In this document: piece by piece, positions 46,852 to 55,638 of the stretch
Numbering within the stretch: the first letter of the stretch is position 1
How the letters are laid out: each line of letters begins with the position of its first letter
Assembly (NCBI RefSeq): GCF_040365005.1
Contig: NZ_BAABWV010000005.1
Coordinates: 1-64,000 of the forward strand
Source of the DNA: Antarcticimicrobium sp040365005
GTDB taxonomy: Bacteria > Pseudomonadota > Alphaproteobacteria > Rhodobacterales > Rhodobacteraceae
DNA: 64,000 bases
Reading direction: 5' to 3'
The notes under the pieces: generated by a model
The model's database searches: none
Seen by the model: the letters and a program-made list of their open reading frames with translations, nothing else
What the model was told of the DNA's origin: nothing
Made by a program: the position numbers and the translations under genes

Positions 46852-47793
46852 ATGTCTGACCCCGTCACGAATGCACAGATCGAGGACGTCCTGTCCTCGA
46901 TTCGCCGTCTGGTAAGCGATGATGGCCGGCCGGTCGAGCCTATCGCGCCCCCCAAGGCCACGGCTGAACGACCTTCCGAATCGACCGCGGCCAAGGCGGA
47001 TCGCCTGGTCCTGACGCCGGCGTTGCGGGTGACCGAGGCGGAAAACACGGCGATGGGCGCAGAAGAGGCGGCGACCCCGCCTTCCGCCCCCACCGTCGCT
47101 GCGGGCGCCGATCCGGCCCCCTGGTCCGCCCCGGACGCGACCCTGTTCGCCACCGTGGGCGAGGAGGCCCCGGAGGACGAGGCGGTCGAGACTGGGACCG
47201 CTGTCGACGACGATACCGCGGCGGTGAGTGCTGCGCCCTCCGAACCGGCACCCGACCTTGACCCGCCACACCTCGATCTGCCGCTCCTTGACGCGCCCGA
47301 GGCGGGCGACGACGCCGTATCAGCAGATGACGCGGCGGACGAGGTTGCTGACGAGACCGGGCAAATGCCCGACGCCGGACCTTGGGCTGCCTTCCCGGAC
47401 AAGGAGGGGGAATTTGCCGATCAGTCCCCGACGTTCCACTCCACCCGGGCGGAAAACCTGAGCGCCAAGATCGAGGTGCTGGAGGCCGTCATCGGCCGCA
47501 CCCGAGACCAGTGGGAACCGGACGGCACCAGCGACGACGCCTATGCCGGCACGCCGGTCGAGGGGATCGGTTGGCACGAGGTCGAAGACGACACCGCGCA
47601 GGACATCGACGAGGAGTCCGACGATCTGGCCACCGACGAGGCGGTGATCGACGAGGACAGCCTGCGCGAACTGGTGGCCGAGATCGTGCGGCAGGAATTG
47701 CAGGGCGCGTTGGGCGAGCGGATCACCCGCAACGTGCGCAAGCTGGTCCGCCGCGAGATCCACCGCGTGCTGGCCGCGCAGGACCTCGACTAG
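46852..47793 (+). CDS. PopZ-like (DUF2497) acidic protein
   Basis: The 313-aa protein has a short conserved N-terminus (AQIEDVLSSIRRLVSDD), a long acidic Ala/Asp/Glu/Pro-rich disordered middle (about 30-250), and a conserved helical C-terminus (LRELVAEIVRQELQG, RNVRKLVRREIHR). This layout is that of PopZ/DUF2497 proteins, which make polar condensates that anchor chromosome partition and cell-cycle factors in alphaproteobacteria. It follows tolC by 75 bp. Its stop overlaps that of cobQ. Confidence 0.82.
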   Translation: MSDPVTNAQIEDVLSSIRRLVSDDGRPVEPIAPPKATAERPSESTAAKADRLVLTPALRVTEAENTAMGAEEAATPPSAPTVAAGADPAPWSAPDATLFATVGEEAPEDEAVETGTAVDDDTAAVSAAPSEPAPDLDPPHLDLPLLDAPEAGDDAVSADDAADEVADETGQMPDAGPWAAFPDKEGEFADQSPTFHSTRAENLSAKIEVLEAVIGRTRDQWEPDGTSDDAYAGTPVEGIGWHEVEDDTAQDIDEESDDLATDEAVIDEDSLRELVAEIVRQELQGALGERITRNVRKLVRREIHRVLAAQDLD

Positions 47794-49253
47794 CCCCGCA
47801 GCGGGGCGGCCAGACCCAACAGCGCGTCCACGTCCAGATAGGTTTCCAGGTGATCGGCCAGCGCATCCAGCGTGGCCTCGACGCCCGCCTCATAGGCCGC
47901 GTCCGACCGGTGCCCCAGCCCGCGCAGGTACGCGGTGCGAAACCCGTCCGAGGCGAACAGCCCGTGCAGGTAGCTGCCCCGCACCCGCCCGTCGGGCGAG
48001 GCCGCGCCCTCGATCCGGCCCTCGACCGAAAGCCAGCCGCGTGCCCGATCCGGCCCCTCGGTGCGGCCCAGATGGATCTCGTACCCGGTGACGGGCGCAC
48101 CGTCCGGCAGGGCGGTCGCCACCCGCGGGCTGACCGTCTTGTCGCCCCGCATCACCGTTTCCACCTCCAGCAGGCCAAGCCCCGGATCGGTGCCTGGCGG
48201 CCCCTCCAGCCCGTCGGGATCGGCGATCGACCGGCCCAGCATCTGGTAGCCGCCGCACAGGCCCAGCACATGCCCGCCCCGGCGCAGGTGCGCCTTGAGG
48301 TCGATGTCCCAGCCCTGCGCGCGAAAGAACGACAGGTCACCGCGCGTCGACTTGCTGCCGGGGATCAGCACCAGGTCGGCATCTCCGGGCAGGGGGCGGC
48401 CCGGCGGCACGATCTCGACCGCGACCGAGGGTTCGGCAGAGAGCGGGTCGAGATCGTCGAAATTCGCCATCCGTGGCAGCTGCGGCACCGCCACCTTGCA
48501 GGCGCCGTCCTGGTCCGCCCCGCGCGAGGCGATATCCATCATGTCCTCGGCCGGCAGTCGCCAGGCGTCGTGGAACCACGGCACCACCCCCAGGCAGGGC
48601 CAGCCGGTGCGCGCGGCAATATCGTCGCGACCGGCGTCGAACAGGGCAAGATCTCCGCGAAACCGGTTGATCGCGAAACCCGCGATCATGGCTCGGTCGT
48701 CGGCGTCCAGCATCGCCTGCGTGCCGACTATCTGGGCGATCACGCCGCCCCGGTCGATATCGCCCACCAGGACAACCGGCACCCCGGCCGCGCGGGCAAA
48801 GCCCATGTTGGCAATGTCGCCGCGGCGCAGGTTGGTCTCGGCCGGGCTGCCGGCCCCCTCGATCAGCACAAGGTCGGCGCCGGCGGCGAGGCGATGAAAG
48901 CTTTCCAGCACCACGTCCAGCAGCGCCCCCTTGTCGCGCTGATAGCGGGCGGCCTCCTGCGTGCTGCGACGGCGGCCCTGCACCACCAGTTGCGCGCCGG
49001 TCTCGCTCTCGGGTTTCAGCAGAACCGGGTTCATGTCGGTGTGCGGCGCGCGTCCCGCCGCACGGGCCTGCAACGCCTGGGCGCGACCGATCTCGCCGCC
49101 ATCGGCGGTGGCGGCGGCGTTGTTCGACATGTTCTGCGGCTTGAACGGCGCCACCGAGAGCCCGCGCCGCCTGGCCGCGCGGCACAGCCCCGCCACCAAC
49201 AGCGACTTTCCGACATTGCTGCCGGTGCCCTGGATCATGATCGCGCGGGTCAT
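47790..49253 (-). CDS. cobQ: Cobyric acid synthase (adenosylcobyric acid synthase)
   Basis: The 487-aa enzyme amidates four side chains of adenosylcobyrinic acid a,c-diamide in vitamin B12 synthesis. The P-loop is GTGSNVGKS (9-17), and the C-terminal glutaminase has the nucleophile Cys in GLCGGYQMLG and His in SYLHGLF. It is convergent to the PopZ-like gene; both stop codons lie within the same CTAG. No other cobalamin genes lie nearby. Confidence 0.95.
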   Translation of the reverse strand: MTRAIMIQGTGSNVGKSLLVAGLCRAARRRGLSVAPFKPQNMSNNAAATADGGEIGRAQALQARAAGRAPHTDMNPVLLKPESETGAQLVVQGRRRSTQEAARYQRDKGALLDVVLESFHRLAAGADLVLIEGAGSPAETNLRRGDIANMGFARAAGVPVVLVGDIDRGGVIAQIVGTQAMLDADDRAMIAGFAINRFRGDLALFDAGRDDIAARTGWPCLGVVPWFHDAWRLPAEDMMDIASRGADQDGACKVAVPQLPRMANFDDLDPLSAEPSVAVEIVPPGRPLPGDADLVLIPGSKSTRGDLSFFRAQGWDIDLKAHLRRGGHVLGLCGGYQMLGRSIADPDGLEGPPGTDPGLGLLEVETVMRGDKTVSPRVATALPDGAPVTGYEIHLGRTEGPDRARGWLSVEGRIEGAASPDGRVRGSYLHGLFASDGFRTAYLRGLGHRSDAAYEAGVEATLDALADHLETYLDVDALLGLAAPLRG

Positions 49254-49290
49254 CTGTGGACCTCCCGTATCGCCGGCCTTGGGGCGGGCG

Positions 49291-49318
49291 AAAAAAAACG
49301 CGCCTCAAGGGGCGCGTT
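49291..49318 (-). terminator. Rho-independent terminator
   Basis: AACGCGCC (297-304) pairs with GGCGCGTT (311-318), and eight A residues precede it, giving a T8 tract on the minus strand. It lies just after the small conserved gene ending at 49340 and separates it from cobQ. Confidence 0.85.
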
Positions 49319-49339
49319 TCTCAGGATGGGGGAAAGCGG

Positions 49340-49660
49340 TCAGGCGGCCTCGGCCTGCTGGGCGGCGTGGCGACGCTCGCTCTCTTCGCGCGACAGCGCG
49401 ACCGAGGTGCGCACACCCTTGCCGACAAAGTCCATCAGGCCTTCCACCACGCGTTCGTTCGGGTCGATCCCGGCGCAGCTCAGCACTTCGCGGCCGTCGC
49501 GGGACCGCGCCCAACGCGCGATCTGCTCGGGTCCGTTGCCATATTTCTTGTCATCGGCGATGGCGTCGTCGAGGGCGGCCAGTACAACGGCCGCAAAGAG
49601 TTTACGGGCACGATTGCCTTGCTCGTTATTGAAGGCAGTGCCGTCAACGAAATCTTTCAT
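49340..49660 (-). CDS. Small conserved Rhodobacterales protein (DUF6280-like)
   Basis: The 106-aa protein (MKDFVDGTAFNNEQGNRARK at the N-terminus) is mostly helical with ARWARSRDGREVLSCAGIDP in the middle. I recall very similar short proteins in Rhodobacterales under a DUF name, but no function. An in-frame ATG at 49690 exists; 49660 was preferred because the conserved part starts there. It is divergent from efp and has its own terminator. Confidence 0.65.
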   Translation of the reverse strand: MKDFVDGTAFNNEQGNRARKLFAAVVLAALDDAIADDKKYGNGPEQIARWARSRDGREVLSCAGIDPNERVVEGLMDFVGKGVRTSVALSREESERRHAAQQAEAA

Positions 49661-49877
49661 CCCGTTTCCTTGTTTTTCTTGCTCTTGCAATTTTTGGCGT
49701 GGCGTTGCTTATGACCGATCGAGACTGATTCTGGCACCCCAAAACTGCATGTCTGCAATGCGTCCGGCGCATGGCTTTCTGCGGGTGCAACACGAGATAT
49801 CGTTGTCTTGCATGGTCCAAGCCCGCCAGATATAGGGTTCGCATTCCGAGCATCAACCTCGTCTCAAGGATTTTATC

Positions 49878-50441
49878 ATGCCCAAGATCAACGGAAACGA
49901 GATCCGCCCCGGCAACGTGCTGGAGCATAACGGCGGATTGTGGGCGGCCGTAAAGGTAGACCACGTCAAGCCCGGCAAGGGCGGTGCCTTCGCGCAGGTC
50001 GAGATGCGCAACCTGCGCAATGGCTCCAAGCTGAACGAACGCTTCCGCAGCGCCGACAAGGTCGAACGCGTGCGCCTGGAACAGAAGGACATGCAGTTCC
50101 TCTACGAAACCGACGGCATGCTGGTGTTCATGGACACCGAGACCTACGACCAGGTCGAACTGCCCTCCGAGATCCTCGGCGACCGTCGCCCGTTCTTGCA
50201 GGACGGCATGACCATCGTGGTGGAATTCCACGAGGCCGAGGCGTTGAACGCCACGCTGCCCCAAAAGGTCACCTGCAAGGTGGTCGAGACCGAGCCGGTG
50301 GTAAAGGGACAGACCGCCGCCAACAGCTTCAAGCCGGCGATCCTCGACAACGGGGTCAAGGTGATGGTGCCGCCCTTCGTCGGGCAGGACGAGGACATCA
50401 TCGTCAACACCGAAACCATGGACTACGCCGAACGGGCCTGA
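49878..50441 (+). CDS. efp: Elongation factor P
   Basis: The 187-aa protein stimulates peptide-bond formation at polyproline stretches on the ribosome. It has three beta-barrel domains; the modified-residue loop is KPGKG with Lys34 at the tip, and the C-terminal EFP signature NTETMDYAERA closes the protein. The Lys tip suggests EpmA-type lysylation, though no such gene is in view. A terminator follows. Confidence 0.97.
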   Translation: MPKINGNEIRPGNVLEHNGGLWAAVKVDHVKPGKGGAFAQVEMRNLRNGSKLNERFRSADKVERVRLEQKDMQFLYETDGMLVFMDTETYDQVELPSEILGDRRPFLQDGMTIVVEFHEAEALNATLPQKVTCKVVETEPVVKGQTAANSFKPAILDNGVKVMVPPFVGQDEDIIVNTETMDYAERA

Positions 50442-50467
50442 CCCGCTCGCCGCGTGCGACCCTTTCG

Positions 50468-50515
50468 CCCACGCAGTCATAGATGCTGCGTGGGCTTATT
50501 TTATTTTTTCCTCCG
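50468..50515 (+). terminator. Rho-independent terminator of efp
   Basis: CCCACGCAG (468-476) pairs with CTGCGTGGG (486-494) around a 9-nt loop, followed by cttattttattttttcc. It lies 27 bp after the efp stop codon. Confidence 0.9.
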
Positions 50516-50619
50516 ACGGAATATTACCGGCCCTTCGTATGACCTTTATGGCGCATGGCGCGCCCCGCGCGAACAGGGGGCGGCGTCGGGTGCCGGTAAT
50601 CCGTTTTGGGAATTCAGTT

Positions 50620-51960
50620 ATGACTAGAATCAGATTTGCCCTCTGGGGCATTCTCTCCGTCCTGAGCGCCGCCTGGCTGCTCGCCAACCTGCCAATCCCC
50701 GATACCCTGAGCTTCATCGCTGTTCGCAACCTGCTGGTGCAGTACTCCGGGGTGCTGGCGATCGGCGCCATGAGCGCGGCAATGATCCTCGCCACCCGCG
50801 CCAAGTGGCTGGAGCCGTGGTTGAACGGCCTCGACAAGTCCTATCGCCTGCACAAGTGGCTGGGCATCACTGCGCTGGTGGTCTCGGTGACCCACTGGAT
50901 CGCGGCCAAGGGGCCGAAGTGGCTGGTCCAATGGGGGGTGATGGAGCGTCCCAAGCGCGGCGGGCCGCCGGCGGACGCGGCGGAACCGGGCGCGATACAG
51001 GCGTTCTTCAACAGCTTGCGCGACACCGCGGAAGGCTTGGGCGAATGGGCCTTTTACGCGGTGATCCTGCTGATCCTGTTGGCGCTGATCAAGCGGTTTC
51101 CCTACAAGTATTTCGTCTCTACCCACACGCTGATCGCCGTGGCTTACCTCGTGCTGGTGTTCCACGGCGCCGTTCTGATGAATTTCGACGCCTGGAGCCA
51201 GCCGCTCGGCATCGTCACCGCGCTCTTGATGCTCGGCGGTGTGATCTCGGCGGCGCTGGCGCTCAGCCGTCAGATCGGGCGTCGTCACAAGGTAGCGGGC
51301 CGGATCGAGGCGGTTCGTAGCTTCCCCTCGATGCGCATCACCGAGGTCGAGGTCAAGCTGGACGCGGGCTGGGCGGGGCATGACGCGGGCCAGTTCGCCT
51401 TCGTCACCTTTGACCGCAGCGAGGGCAAACACCCCTTTACCATCGCCTCGGCCTGGGATCCGGCGACCCGGTGCATCACCTTCATCACCAAGGCACTGGG
51501 CGATTACACCCGCTTCCTGCCCGAACAACTCATGGTGGGCGGCGCGGCCACGGTCGAGGGGCCCTATGGCCGCTTTACCTTCGATGACGACAAGCCGCGT
51601 CAGATCTGGATTGGCGGCGGCATCGGCATCACCCCGTTCATCGCCCGGATGAAGCAACTGGCAATATCGCCCGGGACCAAGCAGATCGACCTGATCCACA
51701 GCGTACCGGAGATCGCGCCCGAGGCGCTGGAACTGCTCAAGGCGGATGCCGAGGCGGCGGGGGTCACCCTGCACCTGATGATAGACAGCCGCGACGGGGC
51801 ATTGACCGGCGACCGGCTGCGCCAGATGGTGCCGGATTGGACATCTGCCAGCGTCTGGTTCTGCGGCCCGGCCGGGTTCGGTCAGGCCATGCGAGGGGAT
51901 CTGGTGGCCCACGGCCTTGCCGCCGGGGATTTCCATCAGGAGCTGTTCAACATGCGCTGA
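50620..51960 (+). CDS. Ferric-reductase-like flavoprotein (FRD/NOX type)
   Basis: The 446-aa protein has six hydrophobic segments (about 5-210) with histidines typical of haem-binding ferric reductases (HKWLGI, VTHW, STHTL, VFHG). A ferredoxin-NADP reductase module follows: FAD motif KHPFTIAS, NAD(P) motif GGGIGITPFIA, and CGPAGFG at the end. It transfers electrons from NADPH across the membrane to iron or oxygen. The start at 50620 was chosen from the first good hydrophobic segment; the longer frame to 50539 is possible. Confidence 0.87.
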   Translation: MTRIRFALWGILSVLSAAWLLANLPIPDTLSFIAVRNLLVQYSGVLAIGAMSAAMILATRAKWLEPWLNGLDKSYRLHKWLGITALVVSVTHWIAAKGPKWLVQWGVMERPKRGGPPADAAEPGAIQAFFNSLRDTAEGLGEWAFYAVILLILLALIKRFPYKYFVSTHTLIAVAYLVLVFHGAVLMNFDAWSQPLGIVTALLMLGGVISAALALSRQIGRRHKVAGRIEAVRSFPSMRITEVEVKLDAGWAGHDAGQFAFVTFDRSEGKHPFTIASAWDPATRCITFITKALGDYTRFLPEQLMVGGAATVEGPYGRFTFDDDKPRQIWIGGGIGITPFIARMKQLAISPGTKQIDLIHSVPEIAPEALELLKADAEAAGVTLHLMIDSRDGALTGDRLRQMVPDWTSASVWFCGPAGFGQAMRGDLVAHGLAAGDFHQELFNMR

Positions 51961-51992
51961 ACCCGGCGCAGAATGAGCCTTCACAATGGCAA

Positions 51993-52024
51993 GGGGGTCG
52001 GCGCGCGGGCGCCGGCCCCTTTTT
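51993..52024 (+). terminator. Rho-independent terminator
   Basis: GGGGTCGGCGC pairs with GCGCCGGCCCC with one mismatch around a GCGG loop, followed by five T residues. It follows the flavoprotein gene by about 33 bp. Confidence 0.85.
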
Positions 52025-52077
52025 CTGTCCGGCGCTCGTCCAAGGCCCGCTAGCGCGGCGGTTCCGCAGGGCCGGGC

Positions 52078-52812
52078 TCAGTCCAGGCGCAGCCGCGCCG
52101 CGCCGGCGGTCATCTCGCCCTTGGCCCGGTCGAGACGCAGATAGGCGATGCCATGCCCGCCCGACTGGGTGAACAGCGTACCGGCGGGCTTGCCATCGGC
52201 CAGGATCTCGGTGCCCACCGGCGCGGCGCCCTTGACCTGCACGCGGCGCAAACCCTTGCGCAGCTCGGTCTTGTGCTTCATCCGCGCGGTGACCTCCTGA
52301 CCGACATAGCAGCCCTTGCGGAAATCGACGCCGTTCAGCGCCTCGAACCCGGATTCGAGGATATAGCTGTCGGGCGTCAGCTCGATCCCGGTCTCGGGGA
52401 TGCAATGGGCGACCCGGATCGCGTCCCAGTCGGTGCCGTCGTCGCCTTCGGGCGCGGCGGTATAGGCGCGCCAGCCCATCTCCGGGTGACGCGGGTCGGG
52501 CAGGGCGCCCTCGGGCGCCGGTCCGGTGCCGCGCTGCAGCTGCAACCCGCTGGGTGCAATCGTGACCTTGGCGCGCAGCTTGTACATGGTCAGCCGCCTG
52601 ATCAGGTCATCGGCCAGCCCCTCGGCCACGTCGAGCAACACGCCGTCGCCGTCGCGGGCGAGGAAGAAGTCGGCGATATACTTGCCCTGCGGCGTCAGCA
52701 GCGCGGCATAGACCAGCCCCTGTTCGAGCTTGGCCGTGTCATTGGTGATCAGCCCCTGGAGGAACTCTTCGGTATCCGGCCCGGTCAGGCGGAGAATGCG
52801 GCGCGCGGTCAT
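52078..52812 (-). CDS. YgfZ/CAF17-family folate-binding protein
   Basis: The 244-aa protein has the YgfZ signature KGCYVGQEV and the aminomethyltransferase-like fold, with ILRLTGPDTEEFLQGLITND at the N-terminus. YgfZ/IBA57 proteins help maturation or repair of Fe-S clusters in a folate-dependent way. ATG 52812 was chosen; the frame continues upstream to 52989 without family homology. It is convergent to the flavoprotein gene. Confidence 0.88.
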   Translation of the reverse strand: MTARRILRLTGPDTEEFLQGLITNDTAKLEQGLVYAALLTPQGKYIADFFLARDGDGVLLDVAEGLADDLIRRLTMYKLRAKVTIAPSGLQLQRGTGPAPEGALPDPRHPEMGWRAYTAAPEGDDGTDWDAIRVAHCIPETGIELTPDSYILESGFEALNGVDFRKGCYVGQEVTARMKHKTELRKGLRRVQVKGAAPVGTEILADGKPAGTLFTQSGGHGIAYLRLDRAKGEMTAGAARLRLD

Positions 52813-52952
52813 GTCGGGCTCCTTGCTGTCCTTCGCGGTTGATATAGGAAATGCGGCCGGTTTGAACAGGGAAAGCCGCGCGTGCCGCGCGCCTCTCCCG
52901 GAGTCGTCTCGGTCAGAAGAAGAGCGGGCAAAACGCCCGTTTGCACCGATTG

Positions 52953-54815
52953 TCAGCCGGCAATCCGGTGCAGGACCCGGCGCAGCCAACCCTGGCGCTG
53001 CGGCTGCTCGCTGGCCGGGGCGGTGGCGGGCAACGGGCGGCCCTGGGCATCGACCAGCATCTTGCCGTCCTGGAATTGCAGCCGGTAGAGGTCGGCATAG
53101 ATGCCGCCGCGTTCCAGCAGCTCCTCGTGCGTGCCCTCGTCCACCGCGGCGCCGCGATCCATCACCACGATCTTGTCGGCGTTGCGGATGGTCGAGAGCC
53201 GGTGCGCGATCACCAGCGTGGTGCGCCCGCCCGACAGCCGGTCGAGCGCGGATTGCACCACCTTTTCCGATTGCGCGTCCAGCGCGCTGGTGGCCTCGTC
53301 CAGCAGCAGGATCGGCGTGTCACGCAGCAGCGCCCGCGCGATCACCACCCGCTGCCGCTGCCCACCCGAAAGCGCCGAGCCGCGCGGCCCGACGCGGGTG
53401 TCGAGCCCGTCGGAGAGCTTGGGCAGGAAGTCCGAGACATGGGCCGCCTCCAGCACCTTTTGCAAGGCCGCGTCGCTCACGTCGGTGCGGTCCAGCAGGA
53501 TATTTTCGCGCAGGGTCTCGTCGAACAGCAGCGCATCCTGGCTGACCACCGAGAACAGCCCGCGCAGCGCGGCCAGGTCCATGTCGCGCACGTCGACGCC
53601 GCCGACCGCGACGCGGCCCTCCTGCGGGTCGACCAGCCGGGTCAGCAGGTTGTAGATGGTCGATTTGCCCGCCCCCGAGGCGCCGACCAACGCGGTGGTC
53701 TTGCCGGCCTCGGCCCGCAGGGTCAGCCCGCGCAGCGCTGGTGCGGTGCCATAGCTGAGGGTGACATCCTCCAGCACGATTTCCGGCAGGCCCTCGGGCG
53801 CCGGCACCGGTTTGGCGGGCGAGGTCAGCCGGATCGGGGCGTCCATCAGCTCCTTGATCCGTTCGATCGCGGCGGCGGCCACCTGCCACAGCCCGCTGAT
53901 CGAGCCGAGCCGGCGCACCGGTTCGAAGGTCAGGCCCATGGCGGTGAAAAAGCTCATGAACTGGCCGACGGTCTTTTCGCCCGAGACGATCTCGCTGCCG
54001 CCATAGATCAGCACCGCCATGAAGCCGACCCCGGCCATCACGTCGATCAGCGCCGGGATCGCCGAGGTGCCGAAGGCGGCCCGGATCTCGGATCGTACGA
54101 AATGCCCGGTCTTTTCCCCGTATTGGCGATGCTGGTAGTCCTCCAGCCCGTTCAGTTTGATCGGAACGATACCGTGAAAGATCTCGTCCAGCCGGGTCGA
54201 GAGCCCGGCGCCGAGATCGCGCGCGCTGCGCGCCTGGGTGCGCACGAACCGCTGGATCAACGCCACCGGCAGGAACAGCACCGGCACCCCGATCAGGGTG
54301 ATCGCGGTCCAGCGCCAGTCGACGCTGATCGCCACCGTCATCAGCGCAACCAGCGAGATCGCGTCGCGCCCGGCGCCGGTGATCACTGCGCGCCAGACGT
54401 CGTTGATCGCGTTCACATCCGTTTGCACCCGCTGAATCAGGAACCCCGGCGGATGCGCCTGGTGAAAGGCGCCGTCCTGGCGCATGGCGCGGGCCAGCAG
54501 ATCCAGCCGCAGCGCGGCGGCGGTGCGTTGCGAGATACGGGTCAGCACCACCTGCTGGCTCACCGCCGAGACCGCGCGCAGGGTAAAGATGCCCATCACC
54601 GCCAGCGCCACCCAGGTGATCGCGCCGGTGTCGCCGCCGACGAAGATGTCGTCGAACATCGGCTGCATCATGTAGCTGAGCGCCCCCAGCATCGAGCCTT
54701 CGAGCGTCATGAACAGCAGCGCTACCAGCAGCCAGCCGACGTGCCGGTGCAGGTAGTTGCGCCACAACCAGATCAGCAGCGTCGAACTCTTGGCGCCTTT
54801 GGGGCTGTCGCTCAT
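52953..54815 (-). CDS. ABC exporter half-transporter, MsbA type
   Basis: The 620-aa protein has six transmembrane segments (about 20-320) and an ATPase domain: Walker A GASGAGKS (378-385), LSGGQRQR (about 481), LLLDEATSALD. Unlike the exporter at 34906, it is coupled by a 4-bp ATGA overlap to an upstream phosphatase gene, which may indicate a link to lipid or polysaccharide phosphate chemistry. The substrate is unknown. ATG 54815 was chosen from this overlap. Confidence 0.9.
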   Translation of the reverse strand: MSDSPKGAKSSTLLIWLWRNYLHRHVGWLLVALLFMTLEGSMLGALSYMMQPMFDDIFVGGDTGAITWVALAVMGIFTLRAVSAVSQQVVLTRISQRTAAALRLDLLARAMRQDGAFHQAHPPGFLIQRVQTDVNAINDVWRAVITGAGRDAISLVALMTVAISVDWRWTAITLIGVPVLFLPVALIQRFVRTQARSARDLGAGLSTRLDEIFHGIVPIKLNGLEDYQHRQYGEKTGHFVRSEIRAAFGTSAIPALIDVMAGVGFMAVLIYGGSEIVSGEKTVGQFMSFFTAMGLTFEPVRRLGSISGLWQVAAAAIERIKELMDAPIRLTSPAKPVPAPEGLPEIVLEDVTLSYGTAPALRGLTLRAEAGKTTALVGASGAGKSTIYNLLTRLVDPQEGRVAVGGVDVRDMDLAALRGLFSVVSQDALLFDETLRENILLDRTDVSDAALQKVLEAAHVSDFLPKLSDGLDTRVGPRGSALSGGQRQRVVIARALLRDTPILLLDEATSALDAQSEKVVQSALDRLSGGRTTLVIAHRLSTIRNADKIVVMDRGAAVDEGTHEELLERGGIYADLYRLQFQDGKMLVDAQGRPLPATAPASEQPQRQGWLRRVLHRIAG

Positions 54816-55492
54816 GCGGGTGTCTTTCCTTGCCGGAACCGGGTCTGGATTACCTCGGGATCGTATTCGGTCGCGATCCATTCCTCAAAGGAAATGGGCG
54901 ATTTTCCGCTGCGGGCCTCGTAGCAGTCCAGGATGTAATCGAGGATGCCGACCTTGGAATTGCGGATGTGAAAGAACCGCCAGGACAACATCTTGCGCGC
55001 CTCGGTCACCGGCCGGCCCTCGATCACCAGAAGATAGATCGCCGAGGCGAATCCGGCCCGGTCGGCGCCTGACTTGCAATGCATGACAAAGGGCTTCTCG
55101 ATCTTACGGAATACCGCGATCAGGTGCTGGATCTCGGCGCGCGAGGCGGCGGCGCGGGCGTGCAAGGTGGCATTGACCAGGGTCAGGCCCAGCGCCTCGC
55201 AACTGGCCTTCTCGGTCATGTAATGGGCCGAGACACTGGCGCCGCGCAGGTTGAGGACGGTGTGGATGCCCCGCGCGGGCATCTGTTCAAAGCGCTCGTG
55301 CGTTGGGTGGTTGGAGCGAAAGACGCCCGGTGCGATCTCGCGCTCGTTGGTCCAGATGCCACGCAGGATGGCATGATCGAAGTAGCGGTTGTAGATCCGC
55401 GCGCGCTGTTCGTTCCCGGGAATCGTCGGATCCACGTTGAAATGGGCGCGCACATCCCGTTCGAGCTGTCGTATCCGGTCGGCAAGACCCAT
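54812..55492 (-). CDS. Dual-specificity / tyrosine-type phosphatase
   Basis: The 226-aa cysteine phosphatase has the C-x5-R loop MHCKSGADRAG (about residues 130-140). LRGIWTNEREIAPGVFRSNHPT and VLNLRGAS form the rest of the fold. Proteins with this loop may act on phosphotyrosine, phosphoinositides or lipid phosphates. It lies upstream of the ABC exporter with overlapping stop and start. The catalytic general acid is not evident. Confidence 0.8.
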   Translation of the reverse strand: MGLADRIRQLERDVRAHFNVDPTIPGNEQRARIYNRYFDHAILRGIWTNEREIAPGVFRSNHPTHERFEQMPARGIHTVLNLRGASVSAHYMTEKASCEALGLTLVNATLHARAAASRAEIQHLIAVFRKIEKPFVMHCKSGADRAGFASAIYLLVIEGRPVTEARKMLSWRFFHIRNSKVGILDYILDCYEARSGKSPISFEEWIATEYDPEVIQTRFRQGKTPA

Positions 55493-55638
55493 TGACGCTT
55501 CCTTCGATGCCTGTCCGGGCAGCACCCGGGAAATCGAGCCTATCTAGGATGCGGGGTCGGGCGTGACAAGGCCGTGGTTCCGATTGACGCCGCCGGCGAG
55601 CGGGATAGTGTGCGTCGGACCAGTTTCAGGACAAGACC

